Below, one piece after another: positions 1 through 6,135 of a stretch of 14,013 nt of DNA. The notes below the pieces were generated by a model. The model searched no databases and had not been told where the DNA came from. It saw only the letters and a list, made by a program, of their open reading frames with translations. Positions within the stretch are counted from its first letter, which is position 1. Each line of letters opens with the position of its first letter. Location: assembly GCA_002478745.1 (NCBI GenBank), contig DLQI01000050.1:1-14013 (forward strand), read 5' to 3'. A program made the translations under genes and the position numbers. The DNA comes from Rhodobacteraceae bacterium UBA7436. GTDB lineage: Bacteria > Pseudomonadota > Alphaproteobacteria > Rhodobacterales > Rhodobacteraceae.

Positions 1-459
1 ATCATCGCCAATGCGTTGATCCTAAAGCACGTTCTCACGGATGAGCAGATCCCACAGCAGATTGCCTCTGCGATGTTGTCTGCGGGCTTTGGCCCAATCG
101 TGTTCTTGATCATCGTCAACATCATCTTGTTGATCGGTGGGCAGTTCATGGAGCCGTCAGGTCTGTTGATCATCGTCGCTCCATTGGTGTTCCCAATTGC
201 AATTGAACTGGGCATCGACCCAATTCACCTTGGGATCATCATGGTTGTGAACATGGAAATTGGGATGATCACGCCGCCTGTTGGTTTGAACCTATTCGTG
301 ACCTCTGGGGTTGCAGGGATGCCAATGATGAGCGTTGTACGTGCTGCGCTGCCGTTCTTGGGCGTTATGTTCATCTTCTTGATCATGGTGACATACATCC
401 CAGCAATTTCGACATGGTTGCCGACCCTTATGATGGGTCCTGAAATCATAACGAAGTAA
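1..459 (+). CDS. dctM: TRAP transporter large permease (DctM-type), C-terminal part
   Basis: This is the last 152 residues of the large membrane subunit of a tripartite ATP-independent periplasmic (TRAP) transporter. Such permeases import organic acids or similar solutes using an ion gradient and a periplasmic binding protein. The reading frame is open from base 1, so the gene begins outside the window. The visible part is almost entirely hydrophobic helices. It contains the family signature near the C-terminus: GIDPIHLGIIMVVNMEIG followed by MITPPVGLNLFV. A final helix ends just before the short tail TKstop. The partner subunits (DctP, DctQ) must lie to the left, so the substrate cannot be inferred. 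The gene stops eight bases before a strong hairpin shared with the convergent tpiA. Confidence 0.9.
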   Translation: MIANALILKHVLTDEQIPQQIASAMLSAGFGPIVFLIIVNIILLIGGQFMEPSGLLIIVAPLVFPIAIELGIDPIHLGIIMVVNMEIGMITPPVGLNLFVTSGVAGMPMMSVVRAALPFLGVMFIFLIMVTYIPAISTWLPTLMMGPEIITK

Positions 460-465
460 CGAAAA

Positions 466-500
466 CGGCCCATCCCTTTGCAGGGGTGGGCCGCTTTGTC
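466..500. terminator. Bidirectional intrinsic terminator between dctM and tpiA
   Basis: A ten-pair stem (GGCCCATCCC at 467-476 with GGGGTGGGCC at 483-492, one G-T pair) closes a six-base loop. On the plus strand it is followed by CGCTTTGT. On the minus strand it is followed by GTTTTC. It lies between two convergent genes and probably ends both transcripts. Confidence 0.75.
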
Positions 501-516
501 ATACAATAATGTTTGG

Positions 517-1266
517 TTAAGAAGCGCTAAGTGCGTCCACGATGGGCGAAAAATCAGCAGCCTTAAGGCTTGCGCCACCAACCAGTGCACCATCCACATT
601 TTCAGCGGTAAAGATTTCTGTAGCGTTGCTGGCTTTAACCGAACCACCATAGAGCAGCGAAATGCCGCTGCTGATATCTGCGCCAAAGCGTGTATTCAAC
701 TCTGTGCGAATAAAGTCATGTACTTCAATGATTTGCGCAAGGGTAGGGACCTTGCCCGTCCCAATAGCCCAGATCGGTTCATAGGCAATGACAAGCGTGT
801 CAGCCGTTGCGCCCTCTGGTACAGAGGTGGCCAATTGTCCGCCGATAACATCAAGCGTTCTACCCGTCTCACGATCGCTGAGGCTTTCACCGATGCACAA
901 GATCGCAATCAAACCAGCATCGCGCGCCGCAATCGCTTTAGCGCAGACATCCTTATCTGTTTCGCCATAGGTTTCGCGCCGTTCAGAGTGGCCAACGATA
1001 ACGTATTTTGCCCCCGTATCTTTGACCATAGGGGCTGAAATATCGCCAGTATGCGCGCCCGATTGCGCTGTGTGGCAATCCTGTGCACCAATATAGATTG
1101 ATGAGCTATGGGTCATCTCGACAGCTGGAAACAGCAATGGGGAAGGCGGGCAAATCACAACTGCGCATTCCGCGTTGCCTTGGCTTTTGACAAGTTCGTT
1201 CAGCTGCTCCAGTGAATGAGACACCCCATTCATTTTCCAATTGCCTGCTGCTATTTTCGTGCGCAT
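517..1266 (-). CDS. tpiA: Triose-phosphate isomerase
   Basis: This cytosolic enzyme interconverts dihydroxyacetone phosphate and glyceraldehyde 3-phosphate in glycolysis and gluconeogenesis. The 249-residue product has the usual bacterial length. All catalytic landmarks are present: GNWKMNG with Lys11, VGHSERRE with the electrophile His93, and AYEPIWAIGTG with the base Glu163. The phosphate-binding loops LYGGSV and GALVGGASL are near the C-terminus. The frame stays open as far as 1362, but I chose the ATG at 1266 because the protein then begins MRTKIAAGNWK as in the family. An AGGGA ribosome site at 1275-1279 also lies eight bases upstream. The ATG at 1275 would sit directly on that site. The gene is transcribed alone, divergent from the oxygenase gene and convergent with dctM. 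Confidence 0.95.
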   Translation of the reverse strand: MRTKIAAGNWKMNGVSHSLEQLNELVKSQGNAECAVVICPPSPLLFPAVEMTHSSSIYIGAQDCHTAQSGAHTGDISAPMVKDTGAKYVIVGHSERRETYGETDKDVCAKAIAARDAGLIAILCIGESLSDRETGRTLDVIGGQLATSVPEGATADTLVIAYEPIWAIGTGKVPTLAQIIEVHDFIRTELNTRFGADISSGISLLYGGSVKASNATEIFTAENVDGALVGGASLKAADFSPIVDALSAS

Positions 1267-1294
1267 TTGATGCATCCCTATTTGATCTTTTTCT

Positions 1295-1323
1295 AAGCTA
1301 GCATTTGGGTTAAGCGGGGGCAA
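1295..1323 (-). promoter_or_regulatory. Candidate sigma-70 promoter for tpiA
   Basis: On the minus strand TTGCCC (1318-1323) and TAGCTT (1295-1300) are separated by 17 bases. They lie about 30 bases upstream of the chosen tpiA start. The -10 hexamer is a poor match, so this is tentative. Confidence 0.3.
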
Positions 1324-1361
1324 CGCGAGGGTTTCGCGAAGTTTAAGAACAAGGCCATCCA

Positions 1362-2267
1362 ATGATCCCTAGATTAGACGCCGCATTGATCCGTAAAGGT
1401 GATCCAGAAACACTTGCCGCTTTGAAAGAAGCCGCAACAGGGGTTGGGTTTGCGACAGTATACAACACAGCACTGACGGCTGAGCGCGTGACCGAAGTGA
1501 TTGAAACCTATCGCACTTTTTTCAAACGACCAGAGGCGCAAAAGCGCGAAATCGATATGTCCGTTACGGGCAGCAATCGTGGCTGGGGTGCTGCAGGATC
1601 AGAGCAAGTCGACCCAGATGCGAACCCGGATTATAAGCAATATTTCGACAGTGGTGTGGAATTGGCAAAGGGTGATCCACGGGCAGAAATGCCGGTGTAT
1701 GGATTGAACCAATGGCCGTCTGACGACCCTGAGTTTAAGAAAATCATCCTTGGCTATTATGATGACGCTATCTATGTGGCGATGGGTGTTTTGCGCGGTA
1801 TTGCGAACGCGATTGATATGCCAGACGATTACTTTGACAAAGCGTTTCGAACACCGATGGCGTTGCTGCGCGGAAATTTTTACCCAGAGCGTCCAAAGGA
1901 TGCGACGGATATGGATTTCGGGATCGCGACACACACCGACTATGGCTGTTTGACCTTGCTGGCGACGGATGGATCACCTGGTTTAGAGGTGCGTAAACGG
2001 GGTGGAGGCTGGATACCAGTTTCTGCGCAACCTGGTGAATTTGTTATCAATTTTGGGGAAATGTTGGGATTTTGGACCGGTGGTACTGTCCAAGCTACGC
2101 CGCACCGTGTTGTCGGTGGTGACGCCGAGCGTATATCTGTTCCGCTGTTCTTTAACCCGTCCCATGACACCAATGTTGCACCACCTGAAAGTGGTGAAGT
2201 TGTGCGTGCTGGGAAACATCTGGAACGCCGCTTTAACGAGACGTATCTGCACCTGCAAAAGCCCTAA
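1362..2267 (+). CDS. Isopenicillin N synthase family 2-oxoglutarate/Fe(II) dioxygenase
   Basis: This is a 301-residue member of the isopenicillin-N-synthase-like oxygenases, cytosolic non-haem iron enzymes that usually couple 2-oxoglutarate decarboxylation to substrate hydroxylation. An N-terminal DIOX_N-type region covers roughly residues 3-110. The double-stranded beta-helix core holds the iron ligands: ATHTDYG (His191 and Asp193) and ATPHRV (His248). The co-substrate-binding pair R-x-S is in ERISVPLF (Arg257, Ser259). The ATG at 1362 has AAGG at 1351-1354, seven bases upstream. Members of this family in proteobacteria are mostly uncharacterised. No biosynthetic gene cluster is near, so a beta-lactam role is not supported and the substrate is unknown. 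The gene ends only 20 bases from the convergent A-type Fe-S carrier gene. Confidence 0.88.
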   Translation: MIPRLDAALIRKGDPETLAALKEAATGVGFATVYNTALTAERVTEVIETYRTFFKRPEAQKREIDMSVTGSNRGWGAAGSEQVDPDANPDYKQYFDSGVELAKGDPRAEMPVYGLNQWPSDDPEFKKIILGYYDDAIYVAMGVLRGIANAIDMPDDYFDKAFRTPMALLRGNFYPERPKDATDMDFGIATHTDYGCLTLLATDGSPGLEVRKRGGGWIPVSAQPGEFVINFGEMLGFWTGGTVQATPHRVVGGDAERISVPLFFNPSHDTNVAPPESGEVVRAGKHLERRFNETYLHLQKP

Positions 2268-2287
2268 GAGGCCTTTGCGTAATCCGC

Positions 2288-2638
2288 TTACATTTCAGCG
2301 AACTTGATCGATTCACCACAGCCACAGGCTTCGGTTACATTAGGATTTCGAAACTTAAAGCCAGACTCTAACAGGCTGGTTTCGTAGTCAATTTCCGTTC
2401 CAAACAGAAACATTTGCGCCATTGGCGCGATCAAAACACGGGCACCATCCTGTTCGACAACTTCGTCGTTGGGATCCTGTTCTGCCACGTAATCCATCGT
2501 GTATTCCATACCTGCACAGCCGCCTTTTTTGACGCCAATACGCAGACCCTGATGCCCGCCAGAGGCCATCAGTTTTGCGATCTGAGCAGCCGCTTTTTCA
2601 GAAATGGAAACGGCCTGTTTGCCTGGAATTGAAAACAT
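2288..2638 (-). CDS. sufA: A-type iron-sulfur carrier (HesB/IscA/SufA family)
   Basis: This small cytosolic carrier accepts and delivers Fe-S clusters or iron during assembly of Fe-S proteins. The 116-residue product has the three invariant cysteines of the family: Cys41 in GGCAGMEY, then Cys105 and Cys107 in ACGCGES. A consensus AAGGAG ribosome site lies eight bases upstream of the ATG. The gene directly upstream on the same strand is a SufT-like DUF59 protein, an arrangement typical of the end of alphaproteobacterial suf operons. That favours SufA over ErpA or IscA, although sequence alone does not separate these paralogues firmly. The other suf genes are not in the window, so this pair appears detached from the main cluster unless that cluster lies elsewhere. 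Confidence 0.88.
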   Translation of the reverse strand: MFSIPGKQAVSISEKAAAQIAKLMASGGHQGLRIGVKKGGCAGMEYTMDYVAEQDPNDEVVEQDGARVLIAPMAQMFLFGTEIDYETSLLESGFKFRNPNVTEACGCGESIKFAEM

Positions 2639-2659
2639 GACAAGTGCTCCTTTGTCCCT

Positions 2660-2688
2660 AATCTAAGGACGATGGTGGGCTGGCTCAA
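2660..2688 (-). promoter_or_regulatory. Candidate promoter for the A-type carrier gene
   Basis: On the minus strand TTGAGC (2683-2688) and TAGATT (2660-2665) are separated by 17 bases, and transcription would start close to 2653. If real, the carrier gene can be transcribed separately from the upstream DUF59 gene. Confidence 0.3.
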
Positions 2689-2716
2689 CCCTTGTGCAAA
2701 ATAGCCCGTTCACAAC

Positions 2717-2771
2717 GTCGGTATTACGTCGGTATCGTGTCGGTATGAGGTCGGTGCACACAGCGGTGCAC
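2717..2771. repeat. 11-bp tandem repeat array between the two Fe-S genes
   Basis: Four units in perfect register begin GTCGGT: 2717-2727, 2728-2738, 2739-2749 and 2750-2760. The first three share GTCGGTAT followed by three variable bases. A degenerate fifth unit (CAGCGGTGCAC) occupies 2761-2771. The period of 11 is close to one helical turn, so all copies face the same side of the DNA. The array is non-coding and lies between the DUF59 gene and the A-type carrier gene. Confidence 0.8.
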
Positions 2772-2772
2772 C
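2753..2772. other. Small inverted repeat at the end of the 11-bp array
   Basis: GGTGCAC (2753-2759) and GTGCACC (2766-2772) form a perfect seven-pair stem with a six-base loop, just 11 bases past the stop of the DUF59 gene. No T-run follows on the minus strand, so it is not a standard terminator. It could stabilise the 3' end of that message. Confidence 0.45.
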
Positions 2773-2783
2773 AAAATCATTAA

Positions 2784-3146
2784 TTACATGAAACCCAGTT
2801 CAAGACGGGCTTCGTCAGACATCATGTCCATGCCCCAAGGGGGTTCCCAAACAAGGGCCACATCCACAGTTTTGACGCCGGGGATAGGTTCAACCGCATC
2901 CGCAACCCAACCCGGCATTTCGCCAGCTACAGGGCAGCCCGGTGCCGTGAGGGACATCTTGATGTTCACTTCGCTCTCGGCGTTGATGTCGATCGTATAA
3001 ATCAAACCAAGTTCGTAAATGTTCACCGGAATTTCGGGGTCATAAACCGATTGGCAAGCGGCAACTACGGCCTCGTACAAAGGGTGGTCAGTGGATGATG
3101 GCGCGATTAGTGGTGCGCCTTCTAGCATGTCTTTAGACTGGTCCAT
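2784..3146 (-). CDS. SufT-like MIP18/DUF59 Fe-S assembly factor
   Basis: This 120-residue MIP18 (DUF59) family protein is related to SufT/YitW and to the eukaryotic cytosolic Fe-S targeting factor. Such proteins help mature Fe-S clusters in the cytosol. Visible signatures are DPEIPVNIYELGLIY at residues 36-50 and TAPGCPVAGEMPG around Cys71, the conserved cysteine. The C-terminal VWEPPWGMDMMSDEAR is also typical. The frame is open up to 3242, but I chose the ATG at 3146. It has GGAG five bases upstream, and the longer version would add 32 low-complexity residues that would overlap a plausible promoter. The gene lies upstream of the A-type carrier gene on the same strand, with a 145-base gap holding a tandem repeat. 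Confidence 0.88.
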   Translation of the reverse strand: MDQSKDMLEGAPLIAPSSTDHPLYEAVVAACQSVYDPEIPVNIYELGLIYTIDINAESEVNIKMSLTAPGCPVAGEMPGWVADAVEPIPGVKTVDVALVWEPPWGMDMMSDEARLELGFM

Positions 3147-3173
3147 ATTGGCTCCGGTGTGTTCCTGACAGTT

Positions 3174-3202
3174 TATATAGGGTTTAGGTGTCGGGGCGTC
3201 CA
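3174..3202 (-). promoter_or_regulatory. Candidate promoter for the DUF59 gene
   Basis: On the minus strand TGGACG (3197-3202) is followed after 17 bases by TATATA (3174-3179). The predicted start is near 3167, giving a leader of about 20 bases to the ATG at 3146. This also argues against the longer reading-frame start at 3242. Confidence 0.4.
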
Positions 3203-3269
3203 GTGGGGCACTGGTTGAAAGTGGTTTCTTTATTAGGCTCACTTAAATGTCATGACATTCTCAATTCAT

Positions 3270-3298
3270 TTGACGGATGCGATATGGGTTCGTATCAA
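3270..3298 (+). promoter_or_regulatory. Candidate sigma-70 promoter for the OsmC-type gene
   Basis: TTGACG (3270-3275) and TATCAA (3293-3298) are spaced by exactly 17 bases, about 75 bases upstream of the OsmC ATG. The spacer and -10 include the imperfect dyad GATATGGGTTCGTATC, a possible operator. An AT-rich inverted repeat (ATTTTT, two bases, AAAAAT) lies just downstream. Confidence 0.5.
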
Positions 3299-3371
3299 TA
3301 TTTTTGTAAAAATTTAATCATTTCACAAGCTTAAAGGGAATTTTCGTTTTGCGCAGATTAGGATAACCAGC

Positions 3372-3965
3372 ATGACTGAGAAGAATGATTACCACGTAGG
3401 CGAACGCGCAAGCGAAATGCCACAGCCAACCCAGTATGAGCCAAGCCCGTTTAAAAAGGGCCGTCCACCAGAACCGTTGCAGTTTGAGGTGAACCTGACT
3501 GCCGAGGCCCATGACCGTCAGAAGAAATCTGGCATGGTGCAGGTTAACATTCCGGGGTTCTCGCCGCTGAAGCTATATTGCGATGAGCAAACACCGGTTG
3601 GTGATGACACTGCTCCGCCCCCGTTGGCGTATTTCTGTGCAGGTATTGGTTTCTGCCTGATGACCCACCTGACGGACATCTACACCGCGCGCGGGATCAA
3701 GATTAAGTCGATGAACCTAGAGCAAAAGTTGCGTTTCCAAACGAACCTCAGCAACATGCGCGACTTGGGCCACACGACAGAGGGCGAAACATTGGGCATC
3801 GAAACCCACGTCTTGATCGAAAGCGATGAGTCCCAAGAGGTCATTCGTGGATTGATGGAAGAGGCCGAAAACGCCTGCATGGCACACCACGCCTTGCGCA
3901 ACCCGATCCCGTGGTCTTCGCGCCTAATCCACAACGGTGAAGAGCTGTTGAACAACAACGGCTGA
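3372..3965 (+). CDS. OsmC/Ohr family peroxiredoxin-like protein
   Basis: OsmC/Ohr proteins are cytosolic thiol peroxidases that reduce organic hydroperoxides or other oxidants using two conserved cysteines. In this 197-residue protein the first redox cysteine is Cys95 in the helix ending AGIGFCLMTHL. The second is Cys169 in AENACMAHHAL. That spacing and context match the family. Two more cysteines (Cys70 and Cys89) lie near the active helix, and the protein has an extended proline-rich N-terminus (about residues 17-36), so it belongs to a divergent subgroup rather than to classical Ohr. AGGA at 3360-3363 lies eight bases before the ATG. It is a single-gene unit, divergent from the Fe-S genes and ending in a clear hairpin. 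The physiological substrate is unknown. Confidence 0.85.
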   Translation: MTEKNDYHVGERASEMPQPTQYEPSPFKKGRPPEPLQFEVNLTAEAHDRQKKSGMVQVNIPGFSPLKLYCDEQTPVGDDTAPPPLAYFCAGIGFCLMTHLTDIYTARGIKIKSMNLEQKLRFQTNLSNMRDLGHTTEGETLGIETHVLIESDESQEVIRGLMEEAENACMAHHALRNPIPWSSRLIHNGEELLNNNG

Positions 3966-3973
3966 TAAGAATG

Positions 3974-4010
3974 CAGGGCGGGGTAATGCCCCGCCCTGTG
4001 TAATAATATT
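3974..4010 (+). terminator. Terminator downstream of the OsmC-type gene
   Basis: A perfect ten-pair GC-rich stem (CAGGGCGGGG at 3974-3983 with CCCCGCCCTG at 3989-3998) has a five-base loop. It is followed by TGTAATAATATT, so the U-tract is weak but the stem is very strong. Confidence 0.75.
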
Positions 4011-4197
4011 GAGGAAAACCGCTCTTTTCCACCTAACGCTTAATCGAAGATTAGATAGCGCTCGAACCTCCCCCATGGGGAGGGCGCGGTCACGCTTTGT
4101 GAAGGTGAAAAAGAAAAAGGCGTCGTGATCGATTGTGACGCGCTGGCAAATCAACAGACCTTGTTAACCTGCTGACTGGTCAATCGGTTAGAAAACC
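4011..4197. other. Structured non-coding gap with several hairpins
   Basis: No convincing gene lies here. Successive inverted repeats are visible. GGAAAA/TTTTCC spans 4013-4030. CGCT-TAATC with GATTA-(three-base bulge)-AGCG spans 4037-4060. CCTCCCC/GGGGAGG spans 4067-4083. GCGTC/GACGC spans 4120-4141. This could be the 3' untranslated region of the convergent genes or a small RNA. No promoter for an independent RNA was convincing. Confidence 0.4.
4108..4141 (-). terminator. Possible terminator for the SPFH-NfeD operon
   Basis: Read on the minus strand, a five-pair stem GCGTC/GACGC (4120-4124 with 4137-4141, 12-base loop) is followed immediately by CTTTTTCTTTTT. The U-tract is good but the stem is short. 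It lies about 55 bases past the last gene of the operon. Confidence 0.4.
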
Positions 4198-4854
4198 TTA
4201 ATCCGCTTCAAGCGATCTTATTGAAAGGGTCAATGAAGTCTCTGCACTGTGCAAGCATTGTGCTAACCAGTCTAAATCCAAGATCGTATCCATATTCTCT
4301 AAATTCTCAACGCAGTCGGATGTTCTTTCTGTTCTGAGGTGTTGAAGCTTTGCGATTTCTTTACTCAGGTGGGGATTTTTGTCCATCAAGTCGGATGTGG
4401 AACGCTGGTTGCTCATATCAAGATCTTCAAAATGCTCAATAAGACACATAAGGTGCTCTTCGGCAGATAGCTTTTTGCAACTTCTCAAGAACGCCGCGAA
4501 GCAGAAAGAGTTATTGTTTTCAGCTTGATCGGGTTTTTCGTCACTGTGCAGCATGCAGCTGTGATATTCTGCTTGGATTGGCTTGATGTAGCCTTGGTCT
4601 TCGGGAAGTGACTTCAACGGTGTAACGAGCAATATTAGGCTGACGGTCGCCCATAGTGCAGATCTGGCGCTTTTTGAGCGCAAATTGGGGTATAGTTTTC
4701 CCGTAACAAACTGCTGAGAGTTTACCCAAAAGTCGCGATCTTTGCGTGACGAGATGTGGACTACCGACAGGCTAGAAAAGGCAAGATAATAGAATGCAGC
4801 TGCACAAGCTGAAGCTGCATTCAACTTGAGGATAATGATCAATAAATCAATCAT
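4198..4854 (-). CDS. Cysteine-rich membrane protein; possible divergent LprI/DUF1311-like domain
   Basis: I do not recognise this 218-residue protein with certainty. It has a hydrophobic N-terminus (about residues 3-33) and a second hydrophobic stretch (about 66-82). A soluble, charged C-terminal domain follows, containing six cysteines (100, 118, 126, 137, 181, 200). The cysteine spacing and flanking residues recall LprI/DUF1311 lysozyme-inhibitor-like domains: a Cys followed by a D/E-rich L-x3-N region, a Gln-x6-Arg-x3-Cys pattern (LQHLRTERTSDC), then AQCLHSAETSLTLSIRSLE. The similarity is from memory and weak; the usual tryptophan is absent. Disulfides would suggest the domain is periplasmic. 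Its ATG overlaps the end of nfeD by eight bases, so it is the third gene of an SPFH-NfeD operon and probably translationally coupled. It may be a partner of that membrane complex. Confidence 0.6.
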   Translation of the reverse strand: MIDLLIIILKLNAASACAAAFYYLAFSSLSVVHISSRKDRDFWVNSQQFVTGKLYPNLRSKSARSALWATVSLILLVTPLKSLPEDQGYIKPIQAEYHSCMLHSDEKPDQAENNNSFCFAAFLRSCKKLSAEEHLMCLIEHFEDLDMSNQRSTSDLMDKNPHLSKEIAKLQHLRTERTSDCVENLENMDTILDLDWLAQCLHSAETSLTLSIRSLEAD

Positions 4855-5122
4855 TAATGTCGTGGGTCACCCTACGCGCGCCTGAGCTTTGGCTTTTGAA
4901 CACGCGTTTCAGCACGATCCATGCGACCAGCGATAGCCCTGTAAACAGGGCCAATGCGGCGGGGGCCATCATTGCGGCGGGGAACAATGCCACCACCGCT
5001 GTCATGATCAGCGCCCCGATGGCGAAACCGATAAAGATGAAGCCGGGGGCGAGGACCTCTAGCACCGCCAACGCGATCGCAGCAGAGAGCCAAACCCACC
5101 AAATGCCAACCATTGTATCCAT
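4847..5122 (-). CDS. NfeD family membrane protein (short form)
   Basis: This 91-residue inner-membrane protein of the NfeD family (as in E. coli YbbJ) partners SPFH/stomatin-type proteins and is thought to modulate their assemblies. Three hydrophobic segments (about residues 7-23, 28-48 and 52-72) include the LEVLAPGFIFIGFAIGALI motif typical of NfeD. The soluble OB-fold that normally follows is almost entirely missing: only about 19 polar residues remain after the last helix, so this is a truncated-type NfeD. The ATG overlaps the stop codon of the upstream SPFH gene in TAATG, and AAAGGA lies eight bases before it. A second in-frame ATG three codons later is a less likely start. The downstream gene overlaps its stop by eight bases. 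Confidence 0.85.
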   Translation of the reverse strand: MDTMVGIWWVWLSAAIALAVLEVLAPGFIFIGFAIGALIMTAVVALFPAAMMAPAALALFTGLSLVAWIVLKRVFKSQSSGARRVTHDIND

Positions 5123-6015
5123 TATAGGCGTCCTTTCAGCAGTTTAAACGCATCGCCAAAGGCATCCATGGCTGATGCAGGTACAATGACGGTTTGTGAC
5201 CCGTTGCTGGTGCCAAGGGCGGTTAGCGCTTCGACTTGTTTCAAAGCCACTTGGTATTGTGCGGCTTCGATCCCGTGTTCTGTGATGGCTGTGGCCACGG
5301 CCGCTGTTGCATAGGCTTCGGCGTCTGCGAGCACCTTACGCGCTTTGGCGGATTGCTCTGATGCATATAGTTCAGCGTCGGCGCCCAATTCTACGGCGCG
5401 TTTTGACCCTTCGGCCTCTGTCACTTGTGCACGACGTGCGCGTTCAGCGTTCAGCTGTTGCATCATGGCGGCGCGGGTGGCGGCGTCTAGGTTTACGTCT
5501 AGGATTTCGGCGCGTGTTACTTCAATGCCCCAGTCGTCTACGGCCCCCTCAACCAGTTTTTTGACCGTGGTGATCAAGGTTGTTCGGTTGGCTTGAACCT
5601 CATCAAGGTCCATTTTACCGATTTCCGCACGTACAATACCGGCCACGGTTGTGGAAATCGCGCTGTCGACGTCGCGAATACGGTAAACTGTCTTTTCCGG
5701 CTCAGTGATGCGGTAGAAGACGGATGTGTCGATCTGGACCAGCACGTTATCGCGGGTAATTGCGTCTTGGGACGCGGTTGGCAACTGGCGCTCTAGGATC
5801 GAAATTTTGTGGGCGACACGGTCAAGGAATGGGATGATCATATTGATCCCTGGGCCAAGCACCGAGTGGAGGCGTCCAAAGCGTTCAATCACATGCTGCT
5901 CTGACTGAGAAACTATGCGAACGGCTTTGAGAACCAGCACAACGAAGAGGACGGCGAGCAAGAGATAGACGATGTTACCTTGGATGGCGTTCAGGATCAG
6001 TTCTTCGATTGGCAT
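5122..6015 (-). CDS. qmcA: SPFH/Band 7 membrane protein (QmcA/paraslipin-like)
   Basis: This 297-residue protein is of the stomatin-prohibitin-flotillin-HflK/C superfamily, close in length to E. coli QmcA. Such proteins form large membrane-anchored assemblies that organise membrane microdomains and influence proteolysis. A single N-terminal membrane helix covers about residues 14-33. The Band 7 domain begins at SEQHVIERFGRL and includes GPGINMIIPFLDRVAHKIS. It runs to about residue 200 and is followed by an alanine- and glutamate-rich coiled-coil (NAERARRAQVTEAEGSKRA and beyond). The C-terminus is a short hydrophobic patch. AAAGGA lies upstream of the ATG. The gene heads an operon with nfeD, the standard pairing for this family, plus a cysteine-rich third gene. 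The qmcA symbol rests on family pairing and is not certain. Confidence 0.88.
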   Translation of the reverse strand: MPIEELILNAIQGNIVYLLLAVLFVVLVLKAVRIVSQSEQHVIERFGRLHSVLGPGINMIIPFLDRVAHKISILERQLPTASQDAITRDNVLVQIDTSVFYRITEPEKTVYRIRDVDSAISTTVAGIVRAEIGKMDLDEVQANRTTLITTVKKLVEGAVDDWGIEVTRAEILDVNLDAATRAAMMQQLNAERARRAQVTEAEGSKRAVELGADAELYASEQSAKARKVLADAEAYATAAVATAITEHGIEAAQYQVALKQVEALTALGTSNGSQTVIVPASAMDAFGDAFKLLKGRL

Positions 6016-6021
6016 AATGCG

Positions 6022-6050
6022 CGTCCTTTGAGTATTGTTTTATTATTATA
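6022..6050 (-). promoter_or_regulatory. Candidate promoter for the SPFH-NfeD operon
   Basis: A perfect minus-strand TATAAT lies at 6045-6050 in an AT-rich stretch, placing the start site near 6038, about 23 bases before the SPFH ATG. The upstream -35 region is poor, so only the -10 is persuasive. Confidence 0.4.
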
Positions 6051-6079
6051 CCTTGAAACATGGGGGTTCATCACGCGGA

Positions 6080-6108
6080 TTGCAAGTTTGCGTGAACCGG
6101 TTTATCGC
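6080..6108 (+). promoter_or_regulatory. Candidate promoter for tgt
   Basis: TTGCAA (6080-6085) and TATCGC (6103-6108) are spaced by 17 bases. The predicted start is near 6115, giving a leader of about 20 bases ahead of the tgt ribosome site. The -10 match is partial. Confidence 0.35.
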
Positions 6109-6135
6109 CCTTTCAACACCCTGAGAGGCTCCAGC

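Noticed and set aside
478..1038. A 186-codon open frame on the plus strand
   Set aside because: It lies antisense inside tpiA, has no family features and no ribosome site, and is explained by the codon use of the real gene.
1267..1362. A longer tpiA start at 1362
   Set aside because: The extra residues are not part of the family N-terminus, and the ribosome site AGGGA fits only the ATG at 1266.
2251..2287. A possible bidirectional terminator between the oxygenase gene and the A-type carrier gene
   Set aside because: AAAGCC and GGCCTTT pair only with a bulge, and the stem would lie partly in coding sequence. Too weak to call.
2717..2771. CRISPR-like array
   Set aside because: The units are only 11 bases with three-base variable parts and there are no cas genes. 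It is a short tandem repeat.
3147..3242. A 32-residue N-terminal extension of the DUF59 gene
   Set aside because: The extension is low-complexity and overlaps a plausible promoter. The ATG at 3146 has its own GGAG site.
5980..6135. Upstream extension of the tgt frame
   Set aside because: It runs across the start and promoter of the divergent SPFH gene, and the conserved Tgt N-terminus begins at 6136 with AGAGG in front.
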